Made by a program: the position numbers and the translations under genes. The notes beneath the pieces are model-generated. The model saw only the letters and a program-made list of their open reading frames with translations, did no database searches and was not told the DNA's origin. Positions 1-5,837 of a stretch of DNA of 5,837 nt are shown here, piece by piece; position 1 is the first letter of the stretch, and each line of letters begins with the position of its first letter. This DNA is from an uncultured Lachnospiraceae bacterium (GTDB lineage Bacteria > Bacillota > Clostridia > Lachnospirales > Lachnospiraceae): the NCBI GenBank assembly GCA_902463835.1, contig CABQGZ010000236.1, positions 1 through 5,837 on the forward strand, in the 5' to 3' direction.

Positions 1-81
1 GAAAGGTGCACGCAGGAAGCCCCCACGCTGAAGGAGGTTTCACCCGGTCACTTTGTTGCCTGCCACCTTTGTGAAAACTGA
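1..81 (+). CDS. Oligopeptide/dipeptide ABC transporter ATP-binding protein, C-terminal end only (5' truncated by window)
   Basis: An open frame runs from base 1 to a TGA at 79-81 and encodes 26 residues. They contain a Cys, then EAPTLKEV, then PGHFVACHL. This is the layout of the C-terminal extension of Opp/Dpp-type ATPases (oligo_HPY region), where C-x(n)-E-x-P-x-L-x-E-V and a final G-H-x-V-A-C-H close the protein. These ATPases sit on the cytoplasmic face of a peptide (sometimes nickel) importer and power uptake by ATP hydrolysis. The Walker motifs and nearly all of the gene lie before the window, so OppD/DppD cannot be told from OppF/DppF. It is probably the last gene of an importer operon, since 354 non-coding bases follow. 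The call rests on a short but characteristic tail. Confidence 0.72.
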   Translation, partial: ERCTQEAPTLKEVSPGHFVACHLCEN

Positions 82-245
82 TTTTGTATAAGAGCCGCAC
101 AATAAGCTGATTATCTTATCGGGTACTCCAATCCCGGCAGGTATATGCTGATTCTGCATCTGCTCATATGACTTCTCTGACGCGCCTGTGCGTGTATGCT
201 GCGATGCAGACACTCGTGTTTCGGTGCTTCTTAGCAGATAAGTAT

Positions 246-290
246 TTCTTCGTGCCATACGGGAACTCGTTGACCGTATGGCACGAAGAA
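246..290. repeat. Perfect 17-bp inverted repeat with 11-base spacer (stem-loop or operator)
   Basis: The arm TTCTTCGTGCCATACGG (246-262) is matched exactly by its reverse complement at 274-290, separated by 11 bases (263-273). The spacer itself contains AAC-TC-GTT, so the whole element is close to a continuous palindrome. As RNA it would form a very stable hairpin on either strand. It lies 165 bases after the transporter stop codon. No T-run follows directly on either side; the nearest T-rich stretch on the + strand begins about 10 bases later (301-314). It is therefore not a textbook intrinsic terminator. It could be a non-canonical terminator for the transporter operon, an mRNA-end-protecting hairpin, or a regulator binding site. 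Confidence 0.85.
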
Positions 291-320
291 TATTGAATGG
301 TTATTTATTTTGTTGGAATC

Positions 321-348
321 AGATTTACGGCACAGCTGCCGTATGTCT
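321..348. promoter_or_regulatory. Imperfect dyad, candidate operator upstream of the dehydratase gene
   Basis: Seven perfect pairs, TACGGCA (326-332) and TGCCGTA (337-343), flank the four bases CAGC. After a two-base interruption, three more pairs follow on the outside (AGA 321-323 with TCT 346-348). The two-fold symmetry, roughly 28-base length and position just upstream of the AT-rich possible -10 region (TTTAAT at 351-356, or TGC-TATACC at 358-366) fit the binding site of a dimeric repressor or activator. No convincing -35 hexamer stands at the right distance, so the promoter is not called. No regulator gene is present in the window. A chance hairpin is possible. Confidence 0.35.
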
Positions 349-384
349 CATTTAATATGCTATACCATGTCAGACGAATCCATC

Positions 385-400
385 CAAATGCTCAAATGCT
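385..400 (+). repeat. Tandem direct repeat of an octamer in the 5' leader
   Basis: CAAATGCT occurs twice head to tail (385-392 and 393-400), 36 bases before the start codon of the first dehydratase-like gene. It probably lies within the mRNA leader. It may be a minor slippage product or half-sites for a DNA-binding protein; nothing in the sequence decides between these. Confidence 0.5.
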
Positions 401-421
401 GGAAATCGTCGCATTTTAATT

Positions 422-427
422 AGGAGG
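422..427 (+). promoter_or_regulatory. Strong Shine-Dalgarno sequence for the first dehydratase-like gene
   Basis: AGGAGG lies 8 bases before the ATG at 436, a near-ideal motif and distance. This fixes the start codon, and the first residues (MKFYPSIFND) align with those of the downstream paralogue (MKTYPSIFND), confirming it independently. Confidence 0.9.
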
Positions 428-435
428 AACGTTTC

Positions 436-1989
436 ATGAAATTTTATCCCAGTATATTCAACGATTGCCTTTCTCCCATATATCCAGGCCCCTCCAGCTC
501 TAATACCGCCGCGCCATATCGATTGGGAATAATGGCTACGGATATGCTAGACGGTAAACCTGCACACATGTACTGTGAAATGTCCAAAAGCGGCGGATAC
601 TTTGCTACCTTTTACGGACTCCATAGTGATAAGGGCTTCCTGGTTGGTGTCCTGAGAAAGGATATGCTCACATATGACTATGAACGTGCTTATGCAGATG
701 CTGAATCGGAGGGACTGACCTACGAATTTGATTTTACAGACAATGTACCGGCGATGCCTTCTGAAGCTGCGTGGATGACTCTGACCTCCAATACAGGGGA
801 CAAGCTGGTCGTCAAAACTGTTTCACTCGGCGGCGGAGAAATCTATATTGATGATCTGGACGGCATTAAGACTTATATTGATGGAAAGTACTACTATTTG
901 CTTGTACGAGTTTCCACAAAGAATGCGTCTGATATAGAAAAGAGGATCGATCTGCCCTATACCTGTGCGGAAGATGGCAGAGGTATGAGTTTGATCACTG
1001 TTCGGAGTCGTGAGGCATACAGCCGCGAATTGCTGTCTGATTTGCGCGCAGCAACGGGCGTTGTATACGCGCGTTGTGTCAATCCGGTTTACGACATTCT
1101 TCCGATCGAAGAACCGGATATGCCCTTTACTACGGCAAAGGAGATGTTCGACTATGCCGCCCGGAAGAAAATCCCGGTGTGGCAGGCGGCTTTGGACTAT
1201 GAACGGGCTATCAGCGGCTTAGATGACGAGAAACTGATGGGCTTTGCCGAGAACTTGTGGGACTTGACCGTGCATGCTGCGGAAGAAGGCTACAAGGTCA
1301 CAAAATTTGACGGAGCAATTATTGAGCCCCATTCTGCTCAAATGAAGGCGCTTATTGAACAGGGACGCACCATTCCTCTGGGTGTGGGCGATATGGCCAC
1401 AGCTGATGCATTTGCCGTTAAGGAATACGGTGCAGTCCATGGCGTTATTGCCGGTATGCCGGCCGGTGGTGCCGCAGGTGTCCCCGTTTCCACCATTCAT
1501 CATGCCGTAAAGCATCTGAGAATGACTAAGGAAGACGGCATAAAAGCACTGATGACAGCAGCGATCATAGGTATCTTCTATTATCCCACTCATTATCATG
1601 GAGCATGGGGATGCCAAGCCGAGGTCGGCATTTCCATTTCAATGACCGCCGGAGCGGTAGCGTCTCTTATTTCTGACGACTTAGATGTAATCGAGCGTGC
1701 TGCCGTATTAGGCGCGCAGAGTATTCTGGGGCAGATTTGTGATCCTATCGAGGGCGCGGGCCAAGTTCCCTGCTTCCTCCGCAACATTACGGCCGTTCCG
1801 ACTGCCATTGCCTGCGCCAATGCTGCGCTCGGCGGATGCGAAACATTGACCAGTCTGGATGAAATGGCAGAGACCTTATTGCGAGTTGGCATAAAGCTCA
1901 AGACGATGGGACTCAACGACATGGGCGTATGCTATTACGACATGCAATGTACCAATAAGGCAAACTGTGCCTGCACTTGCGGACATTAG
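436..1989 (+). CDS. Iron-sulfur L-serine dehydratase (ammonia-lyase) family protein, single chain, copy 1
   Basis: 517 residues. The family removes water and then ammonia from L-serine, giving pyruvate, with a [4Fe-4S] cluster as Lewis acid in the cytoplasm; it needs no PLP. The N-terminal beta-type domain carries GPSSSNT (18-24), matching the family signature GPSSSHT except for Asn at the His position, then GLHSDKGF (61-68) in place of the usual GHxTD and LGGGEI (131-136). The C-terminal alpha-type domain has MPAGGAAGVP (341-350), GCQAEVG (392-398), ICDP (434-437) and QVPCFLRN (443-450). Cys393, Cys435 and Cys446 give exactly the C-x41-C-x10-C cluster spacing. The tail is cysteine-rich (Cys499, 505, 511, 513, 515). 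In type 2 serine dehydratases a C-terminal Cys can cap the cluster, so the tail may do this. Fold and cluster are well supported; L-serine as substrate is not, given the altered motifs. A close paralogue follows 118 bases downstream. Confidence 0.85.
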   Translation: MKFYPSIFNDCLSPIYPGPSSSNTAAPYRLGIMATDMLDGKPAHMYCEMSKSGGYFATFYGLHSDKGFLVGVLRKDMLTYDYERAYADAESEGLTYEFDFTDNVPAMPSEAAWMTLTSNTGDKLVVKTVSLGGGEIYIDDLDGIKTYIDGKYYYLLVRVSTKNASDIEKRIDLPYTCAEDGRGMSLITVRSREAYSRELLSDLRAATGVVYARCVNPVYDILPIEEPDMPFTTAKEMFDYAARKKIPVWQAALDYERAISGLDDEKLMGFAENLWDLTVHAAEEGYKVTKFDGAIIEPHSAQMKALIEQGRTIPLGVGDMATADAFAVKEYGAVHGVIAGMPAGGAAGVPVSTIHHAVKHLRMTKEDGIKALMTAAIIGIFYYPTHYHGAWGCQAEVGISISMTAGAVASLISDDLDVIERAAVLGAQSILGQICDPIEGAGQVPCFLRNITAVPTAIACANAALGGCETLTSLDEMAETLLRVGIKLKTMGLNDMGVCYYDMQCTNKANCACTCGH

Positions 1990-2093
1990 TGCAACAGAGA
2001 TCGTTTTTTAGGCAAAGACTATGCGCTTTTGCACACAGATGATTACGAATTTCCTGCCTGCTTTTTGAAGCGGGGTAATGAACAGAGAATAAC

Positions 2094-2099
2094 AGGAGA
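2094..2099 (+). promoter_or_regulatory. Shine-Dalgarno sequence for the second dehydratase-like gene
   Basis: AGGAGA lies 8 bases before the ATG at 2108, the same spacing as for the first copy. The 118-base gap before this gene has no clear intrinsic terminator, so read-through from the first copy is likely. No convincing separate promoter is visible. Confidence 0.8.
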
Positions 2100-2107
2100 A
2101 AAAACCT

Positions 2108-3655
2108 ATGAAAACATATCCCAGTATTTTTAACGACTGTCTCTCTCCCGTCTCCCCCGGTCCTTCCAGCTCTAATACTGCCGGCCCGTATCGTTTAGGC
2201 TCTATGGCTGTTGACCTCTTAGAGGGTAAAGCGTCCCATCTATATATTGAGATGGCCAAAGAAGGGGGATATTTTGCAACTTTTTATGGTATGCATAGTG
2301 ATAAAGCCTTCTTGGCCGGTATCTTGAAAAAGAATATCCGCACCTACGACTTTGACCAAATCTATACGGATGCCGAGTCCAACGATTTTTCCTACACCTT
2401 TGAATTTACCGACAGTGTGCCTGCCAAGCCTTCCGAATCCGCGTGGCTGACACTGCGCTCCGATAACGGTGACAAAATCTTTATCAAGACAGCTTCTTTG
2501 GGCGGCGGAGAGATCGTCATCAGCGAGCTGGACGGTATCGAGACTTATATTGACGGGAAATTTTACTATCTGCTGGTGCGTGCTGCCACAGAGAAGGTAT
2601 CCGAGGTTCATACGATGCTCTCCTGTCCGTTCACCACGGTTGACGGCGGCAGCGGTGAAAGCTTGATCACAGTCCGCAGCAGAGAACCTCTGAATTCTAA
2701 ACTTGTGGCGGAGCTGCGCTATAAAGAGGGTGTGGTCTATACCCGGTGCATAAACCCCGTTTATGACATTATCCCTGTGGACACCCCCCAGATGCCATTT
2801 GCCACGGCGGAAGAAATGTTTGCCTATGTGAAAGAAAAGAATATCCCGGTGTGGCAGGCGGCCTTGGACTATGAACGTGCTATTAGCGGCTGCAGTGATT
2901 CGGATTTGATGAAAATTGCCGAGAGCCTGTGGGATTTGTCTGTATATTCTGCCGAGCAGGGCTATGCAGTGACCTCTTTCGACGGCAACACCAGTCCCCA
3001 TGCCCTCCAGACCAAAAACCGTTATGAAAATGGGCCCATTGTCTCTTTGGGCGTTGCCGACAAGGCTTCCGCTGACGCGCTTTCCATCATGGAATATGCC
3101 GCAGCTCATGGTGTAATTGCCTGTATGCCTACCGGAGGATCTTCTGGCATCCCCGTGCCATCCATCCGATACTCCGCCGAGGCGCTGAAAAAATCCAAAG
3201 AGGATTGCCTGAAGGCCCTTTTGGTAGCCGGCATTGTAGGTATCTTCTACTATCCCACGCATTACCACGGTGCATGGGGATGCCAGGCTGAGATTGGCGT
3301 ATCCATCTCCATGACTGCCGGAGCATTAGCTTCTCTGCTTACGGATGACCCTGATGTGATCGAGCGTGCTGCTGTGCTTGGGGCGCAAAGCGTTTTGGGG
3401 CAAATATGCGACCCGGTAGACGGTTGCTCCCAGGTTCCTTGTTTTATTCGCAATATGACCGCCGTACCCACTGCGATCATCTGTGCAAATGCCGCCTTGG
3501 CAGGCTGCGAGACCCTGCTGGGACTGGATAAAATGTCAGAGACGGTGCTGCGCGTCGGATTGAAACTGAAGGAGTACGGTATCAATGATTTGGGCGTGTG
3601 CTATTGCAAAGTTCAGCGTGATGCCGCTATTGCTACAAAAAGAGAGAGTAGGTGA
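2108..3655 (+). CDS. Iron-sulfur L-serine dehydratase (ammonia-lyase) family protein, single chain, copy 2
   Basis: 515 residues, collinear with copy 1 and separated from it only by a one-residue gap near residues 293-310 and the divergent tail. By hand, 80 of the first 120 residues are identical. It has the same architecture: beta-type domain with GPSSSNT (18-24, again Asn for His), GMHSDKAF (61-68) and LGGGEI (131-136), then the alpha-type domain with MPTGGSSGIP (340-349), GCQAEIG (391-397), ICDP (433-436) and QVPCFIRN (442-449). Cys392, Cys434 and Cys445 keep C-x41-C-x10-C, so the [4Fe-4S] site is intact. Unlike copy 1 it ends in a basic tail (ATKRESR) whose last cysteines are Cys498 and Cys500. 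It could form a homodimer or pair with copy 1. Its stop overlaps the next gene's GTG by four bases (GTGA, 3652-3655), so translation is probably coupled to the aldolase. Deamination of a beta-hydroxy amino acid is likely; the substrate is unproven. Confidence 0.85.
   Translation: MKTYPSIFNDCLSPVSPGPSSSNTAGPYRLGSMAVDLLEGKASHLYIEMAKEGGYFATFYGMHSDKAFLAGILKKNIRTYDFDQIYTDAESNDFSYTFEFTDSVPAKPSESAWLTLRSDNGDKIFIKTASLGGGEIVISELDGIETYIDGKFYYLLVRAATEKVSEVHTMLSCPFTTVDGGSGESLITVRSREPLNSKLVAELRYKEGVVYTRCINPVYDIIPVDTPQMPFATAEEMFAYVKEKNIPVWQAALDYERAISGCSDSDLMKIAESLWDLSVYSAEQGYAVTSFDGNTSPHALQTKNRYENGPIVSLGVADKASADALSIMEYAAAHGVIACMPTGGSSGIPVPSIRYSAEALKKSKEDCLKALLVAGIVGIFYYPTHYHGAWGCQAEIGVSISMTAGALASLLTDDPDVIERAAVLGAQSVLGQICDPVDGCSQVPCFIRNMTAVPTAIICANAALAGCETLLGLDKMSETVLRVGLKLKEYGINDLGVCYCKVQRDAAIATKRESR
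3650..3655 (+). promoter_or_regulatory. AGGTGA, possible Shine-Dalgarno deciding the aldolase start
   Basis: AGGTGA matches part of the full anti-Shine-Dalgarno complement (GGAGGTGA) and lies 5 bases before a second in-frame GTG at 3661. The GTG at 3652 has only a purine-rich AGAGAGAG run (3641-3648) before it. Translation may therefore start at 3661, making the protein three residues shorter. The motif includes the stop codon of the preceding gene. Confidence 0.45.
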
Positions 3656-4455
3656 AGAGCGTGAACAATTATCCCTTTCCGAGCTTGCGTGATGTTGAAG
3701 TTTTCCGAAAGGCGCTGCACTCTGAACAGGGTGCTTTCGGGCCATTTATGATTACCTCTGACCCGGCGTTTGTGGAAGCGGCTGGCTATGCCGGATACGA
3801 CTTTGTGCTGCTGGATATGGAGCATGGCCCCGGTACTTTTGAAAATCTGCAGAATCTGATCCGCGCTGCCAATGTGTCTGGGGTCTGCCCCGTAGTCCGC
3901 GTTCCCCGTGGGACGGATATCTGGATCGATCAGGCGCTGGACGTTGGCGCCGGTGCGATTATGATTCCCCAGATCGACAGTGCCGATCAGGCGCGTGCCG
4001 CCGTATCTGCCGCGAAATTCTCTCCCCGCGGCACCCGTGGGACCTGCCGCTTTGTCCGTTCCGCCGCCTATGGTGCGATCCCCGGTGCGGATTACTTTGC
4101 CAAAGCACAGGACACCATGGTGATCCTTCAGGCAGAGGGCCAGAAGGCCATTGACAATCTGGATGACATCCTCAGCGTTGAAGGTGTGGATATCGTATTT
4201 GTAGGGCCTTACGATCTGTCTGCCTCTCTGGGCATCATCGGGCAGATCAACCATCCTCTGGTTATGGAGCGGATCGCACAGATTGTCCATAAGGCTGCTG
4301 CAAAGGGTGTGCAGGTAGGCTGCTTCGCCGACTCTGCCGAATCTGGCCGCAAGCTGCTGGAGATGGGCGTAAAGTTCATCGGTTATTCCTGTGATACAGC
4401 GATTTTTATGAATATGGCAAAGGCAGACGTCGCGGCTTTCCGCAACGAACATTAA
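3652..4455 (+). CDS. HpcH/HpaI-family class II (metal-dependent) aldolase
   Basis: 267 residues from GTG 3652 (or 264 from GTG 3661), the usual family length. The family folds as a TIM barrel and uses a divalent metal to make or cleave 4-hydroxy-2-oxo acids, typically yielding pyruvate plus an aldehyde such as succinic semialdehyde, glyoxylate or lactaldehyde. Visible motifs are LLDMEHGP (53-60), VVRVP (81-85), PRGTRG (125-130), LQAEGQ (159-164) and VGPYDLSASLG (184-194). Asp55 and His58, Arg83, and the metal ligands Glu162 and Asp188 have the spacing of Asp42/His45, Arg70, Glu149 and Asp175 in E. coli HpaI. The active site therefore looks complete. The aldehyde specificity cannot be read from the sequence. 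No homoprotocatechuate pathway gene is nearby, so the label 2,4-dihydroxyhept-2-ene-dioate aldolase would be unjustified. It overlaps the dehydratase-like gene by four bases and precedes the oxidoreductase by eight, placing it in a 2-oxo-acid operon. Confidence 0.88.
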   Translation: MKSVNNYPFPSLRDVEVFRKALHSEQGAFGPFMITSDPAFVEAAGYAGYDFVLLDMEHGPGTFENLQNLIRAANVSGVCPVVRVPRGTDIWIDQALDVGAGAIMIPQIDSADQARAAVSAAKFSPRGTRGTCRFVRSAAYGAIPGADYFAKAQDTMVILQAEGQKAIDNLDDILSVEGVDIVFVGPYDLSASLGIIGQINHPLVMERIAQIVHKAAAKGVQVGCFADSAESGRKLLEMGVKFIGYSCDTAIFMNMAKADVAAFRNEH

Positions 4456-4463
4456 AGGTAAAG

Positions 4464-5837
4464 ATGAATATGAGTAAGAAAAATTATGTGGTCATGGACG
4501 GCAATACCGCCGCCGCCCATTCTGCCTACGCATTTACCGAGGTAGCGGCAATCTATCCCATAACGCCGTCCTCTCCCATGGCGGAAAAGGTAGACGAGTG
4601 GTCCGCCAAGGGGAAAAAGAACCTGTTCGGCACACCGGTGGACGTGATCCAGATGCAGTCCGAGGCGGGTGCCGCCGGTACCTGCCACGGCTCCCTTCAG
4701 GCGGGTGCCCTGACCACCACCTTTACCTCCTCTCAGGGTTTGATGCTGATGATCCCGGCCATGTATGCTATGGGCGGACAGTTCCTCCCCAGCGTGATGC
4801 ACATTGCTTCCCGCGTGGTCACCAGCAACCATCATTCTATCTTTGGAGATCATACGGACTTTATGACCTGCCGTACCACCGGCTACGCCATGCTGATGTC
4901 TGCCTCGCCCCAAGAGGCTATGGATCTGGCGGCGGTGGCACATCTGTCCGCTATCAAGGCTAAGTACGCCTTCATGCACTGTTTCGATGGCTTTCGCACC
5001 AGTCATGAAATGCAGCGCATCGAAGCGCTGGACTACGAGGATCTACGGGGTCTTATCGACTACGATGCGCTGAAGGCGTTCCGCCGCCAGTCTCTGAACC
5101 CGGAGCATCCCACCAACCGCGGCAACAACGTCAACCCCGACGTATACTTCCAGTGCAAGGAGGGCGCCAACGTCAAGTCCGCCATCGTGCCCGGAACGGT
5201 GCAGCACTACATGGACGAGATCAACAAGCTGACAGGCCGGGATTACAAGCTGTTTAACTACTACGGCGCACCTGATGCCGAGGAGGTAGTCGTGGCCATG
5301 TGCTCCGTCACTGAGGCACTGCACGAGACGGTGGACTATCTCAATGCCCACGGTGGTAAGGTGGGTATGGTACAGATCCATCTGTACCGTCCCTTCTCCG
5401 TGCCTGACTTCTCTGCTGCCATTCCCGCCACCTGCAAGAGCATCGCTGTGCTGGACCGCAGCAAGGAGACCGGTTCTGTAGGCGAGCCAGTGTATCTGGA
5501 CGTGGTCACGGCGCTGAATCAGGCCGGGCGCGGCGACATCCGCGTGGTGGGCGGCCGCTATGGCCTTAGCTCTAAGGACACTACCCCCGGCCAGCTGATT
5601 GCCGTGTATGACAATCTGCGGCAGGAAGCGCCCAAGAACAGCTTCACCATCGGTATTAACGATGATGTGACACATACCTCTCTGAATTATGAGAATGTAG
5701 AGTTCCCTCGTCCCGGCGAGATCTCCTGCAAGATTTGGGGCCTGGGCGGTGACGGCACGGTGGGCGCCAACAAGAATGCCATCAGCACCATCGGTTTGGT
5801 GGCCGACAAATACGCGCATGCATTCTTCTCCTATGAC
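4464..5837 (+). CDS. nifJ: Pyruvate:ferredoxin (flavodoxin) oxidoreductase, N-terminal part (3' truncated by window)
   Basis: 458 residues are visible, open to the window end. Single-chain enzymes of this family have roughly 1170-1200 residues, so about 60 percent is missing. The enzyme oxidises pyruvate with CoA to acetyl-CoA and CO2 and passes electrons to ferredoxin or flavodoxin in the cytoplasm of anaerobes. MDGNTAAAH (11-19), YPITPSSPMAE (31-41) and QMQSEAGAAG (63-72) mark domain I. Thr34 and Arg117 correspond to the pyruvate-contacting Thr31 and Arg114 of the Desulfovibrio africanus enzyme, and Glu67 to its TPP-activating Glu64. FDGFRTSHE (174-182), KLFNYYGAPDAE (262-273), LYRPFS (307-312) and VLDRSKETG (329-337) follow, then IGINDDVTHTSL (396-407) and WGLGGDGTVGANK (425-437), the start of the gamma-like domain III. 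The TPP/pyrophosphate and ferredoxin-type cluster domains lie outside. AAAGG (4454-4458) is 5 bases before ATG 4464; ATG 4470 is an alternative. It would consume pyruvate made by the preceding enzymes. A related 2-oxo-acid substrate is possible. Confidence 0.93.
   Translation, partial: MNMSKKNYVVMDGNTAAAHSAYAFTEVAAIYPITPSSPMAEKVDEWSAKGKKNLFGTPVDVIQMQSEAGAAGTCHGSLQAGALTTTFTSSQGLMLMIPAMYAMGGQFLPSVMHIASRVVTSNHHSIFGDHTDFMTCRTTGYAMLMSASPQEAMDLAAVAHLSAIKAKYAFMHCFDGFRTSHEMQRIEALDYEDLRGLIDYDALKAFRRQSLNPEHPTNRGNNVNPDVYFQCKEGANVKSAIVPGTVQHYMDEINKLTGRDYKLFNYYGAPDAEEVVVAMCSVTEALHETVDYLNAHGGKVGMVQIHLYRPFSVPDFSAAIPATCKSIAVLDRSKETGSVGEPVYLDVVTALNQAGRGDIRVVGGRYGLSSKDTTPGQLIAVYDNLRQEAPKNSFTIGINDDVTHTSLNYENVEFPRPGEISCKIWGLGGDGTVGANKNAISTIGLVADKYAHAFFSYD

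Larger units (their letters stand above)
82..435. other. Intergenic region between the transporter gene and the dehydratase gene
   Basis: These 354 bases hold no coding region I can support. From 82 to about 245 I see no tRNA, riboswitch or T-box signature, only weak chance-level repeats. The right half holds a perfect 17-bp inverted repeat (246-290), a T-rich stretch (301-314), a 28-base imperfect dyad (321-348), AT-rich sequence with possible -10 hexamers (351-366), a tandem octamer (385-400) and a strong ribosome binding site (422-427). The order fits the end of one transcription unit followed by the control region of the next, but no element is identified with certainty. Confidence 0.7.

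Noticed and set aside
153..210. TCTGCATC / GATGCAGA inverted repeat in the 5' gap
   Set aside because: Only 8 bp with 42 bases between the arms, and no supporting structure; expected by chance at this length.
40..258. Minus-strand open frame of 72 codons in the 5' gap
   Set aside because: It runs antisense into the conserved transporter tail, starts inside the arm of the inverted repeat, resembles no family I know and shows no compelling ribosome binding site.
436..1989. Alternative identity as a cysteine desulfidase of the alpha-only UPF0597 family
   Set aside because: Those proteins lack the N-terminal GPSSS-type beta domain, which is clearly present here ahead of the alpha domain.
2057..2074. 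Seven-pair hairpin (one G-U) between the two dehydratase-like genes, considered as a terminator
   Set aside because: The stem is short and TAATGAACAG rather than a T-run follows it, so termination is unlikely. A further 6-bp inverted repeat at 1989-1994/2029-2034 is also at chance level.
2240..3268. Minus-strand open frame of 342 codons inside the second dehydratase-like gene
   Set aside because: It is antisense to a gene whose + strand product is conserved along its whole length. The composition is shadow-like and no motif is recognisable.
3613..4452. Minus-strand open frame of 279 codons opposite the aldolase
   Set aside because: The + strand encodes a complete aldolase with all catalytic residues in place, so the antisense frame is a by-product of codon bias.
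5043..5819. Minus-strand open frame of 258 codons opposite the oxidoreductase
   Set aside because: The + strand reading matches pyruvate:ferredoxin oxidoreductase continuously. The antisense frame is low in recognisable content.

Overview
The window reads as the chromosome of an anaerobic member of the Firmicutes, most likely class Clostridia. The reasons are the oxygen-labile enzymes (two [4Fe-4S] serine-dehydratase-like proteins and a pyruvate:ferredoxin oxidoreductase), strong AGGAGG-type ribosome binding sites, tight co-directional packing, and mid-range GC that seems to rise from left to right by eye. The genus cannot be read from this sequence.

Layout, all genes on the + strand. Bases 1-81 are the last 26 codons of an upstream gene, recognisable as the C-terminal tail of an oligopeptide/dipeptide ABC transporter ATPase. 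Bases 82-435 are non-coding. They hold a perfect 17-bp inverted repeat (246-290), a shorter imperfect dyad (321-348), a tandem octamer (385-400) and a strong Shine-Dalgarno sequence. Next come two tandem paralogues (436-1989 and 2108-3655) of the single-chain iron-sulfur L-serine dehydratase family. They are followed by an HpcH/HpaI-family class II aldolase (3652-4455). The last gene is the 5' part of a pyruvate:ferredoxin (flavodoxin) oxidoreductase (4464 to the window end), which continues beyond the window.

The second dehydratase-like gene, the aldolase and the oxidoreductase are spaced by a 4-base overlap and 8 bases, so they look like one transcript. The first dehydratase-like gene lies 118 bases upstream and probably belongs to the same unit. 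The chemistry converges on 2-oxo acids: the dehydratase family makes them from beta-hydroxy amino acids by loss of ammonia, the aldolase family typically releases pyruvate or a related 2-oxo acid, and the oxidoreductase turns pyruvate into acetyl-CoA, CO2 and reduced ferredoxin. With a peptide importer upstream, the region looks like an amino-acid fermentation module.

The unusual part is the dehydratase pair. Both keep the three cluster cysteines with exact C-x41-C-x10-C spacing, but both carry Asn where the beta-domain signature of true serine dehydratases has His (SSSN instead of SSSH), and other substrate-region motifs are altered. Only the first copy has a cysteine-rich C-terminal tail. 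I infer a divergent subfamily, possibly with another substrate that the adjacent aldolase processes further; this is a hypothesis.
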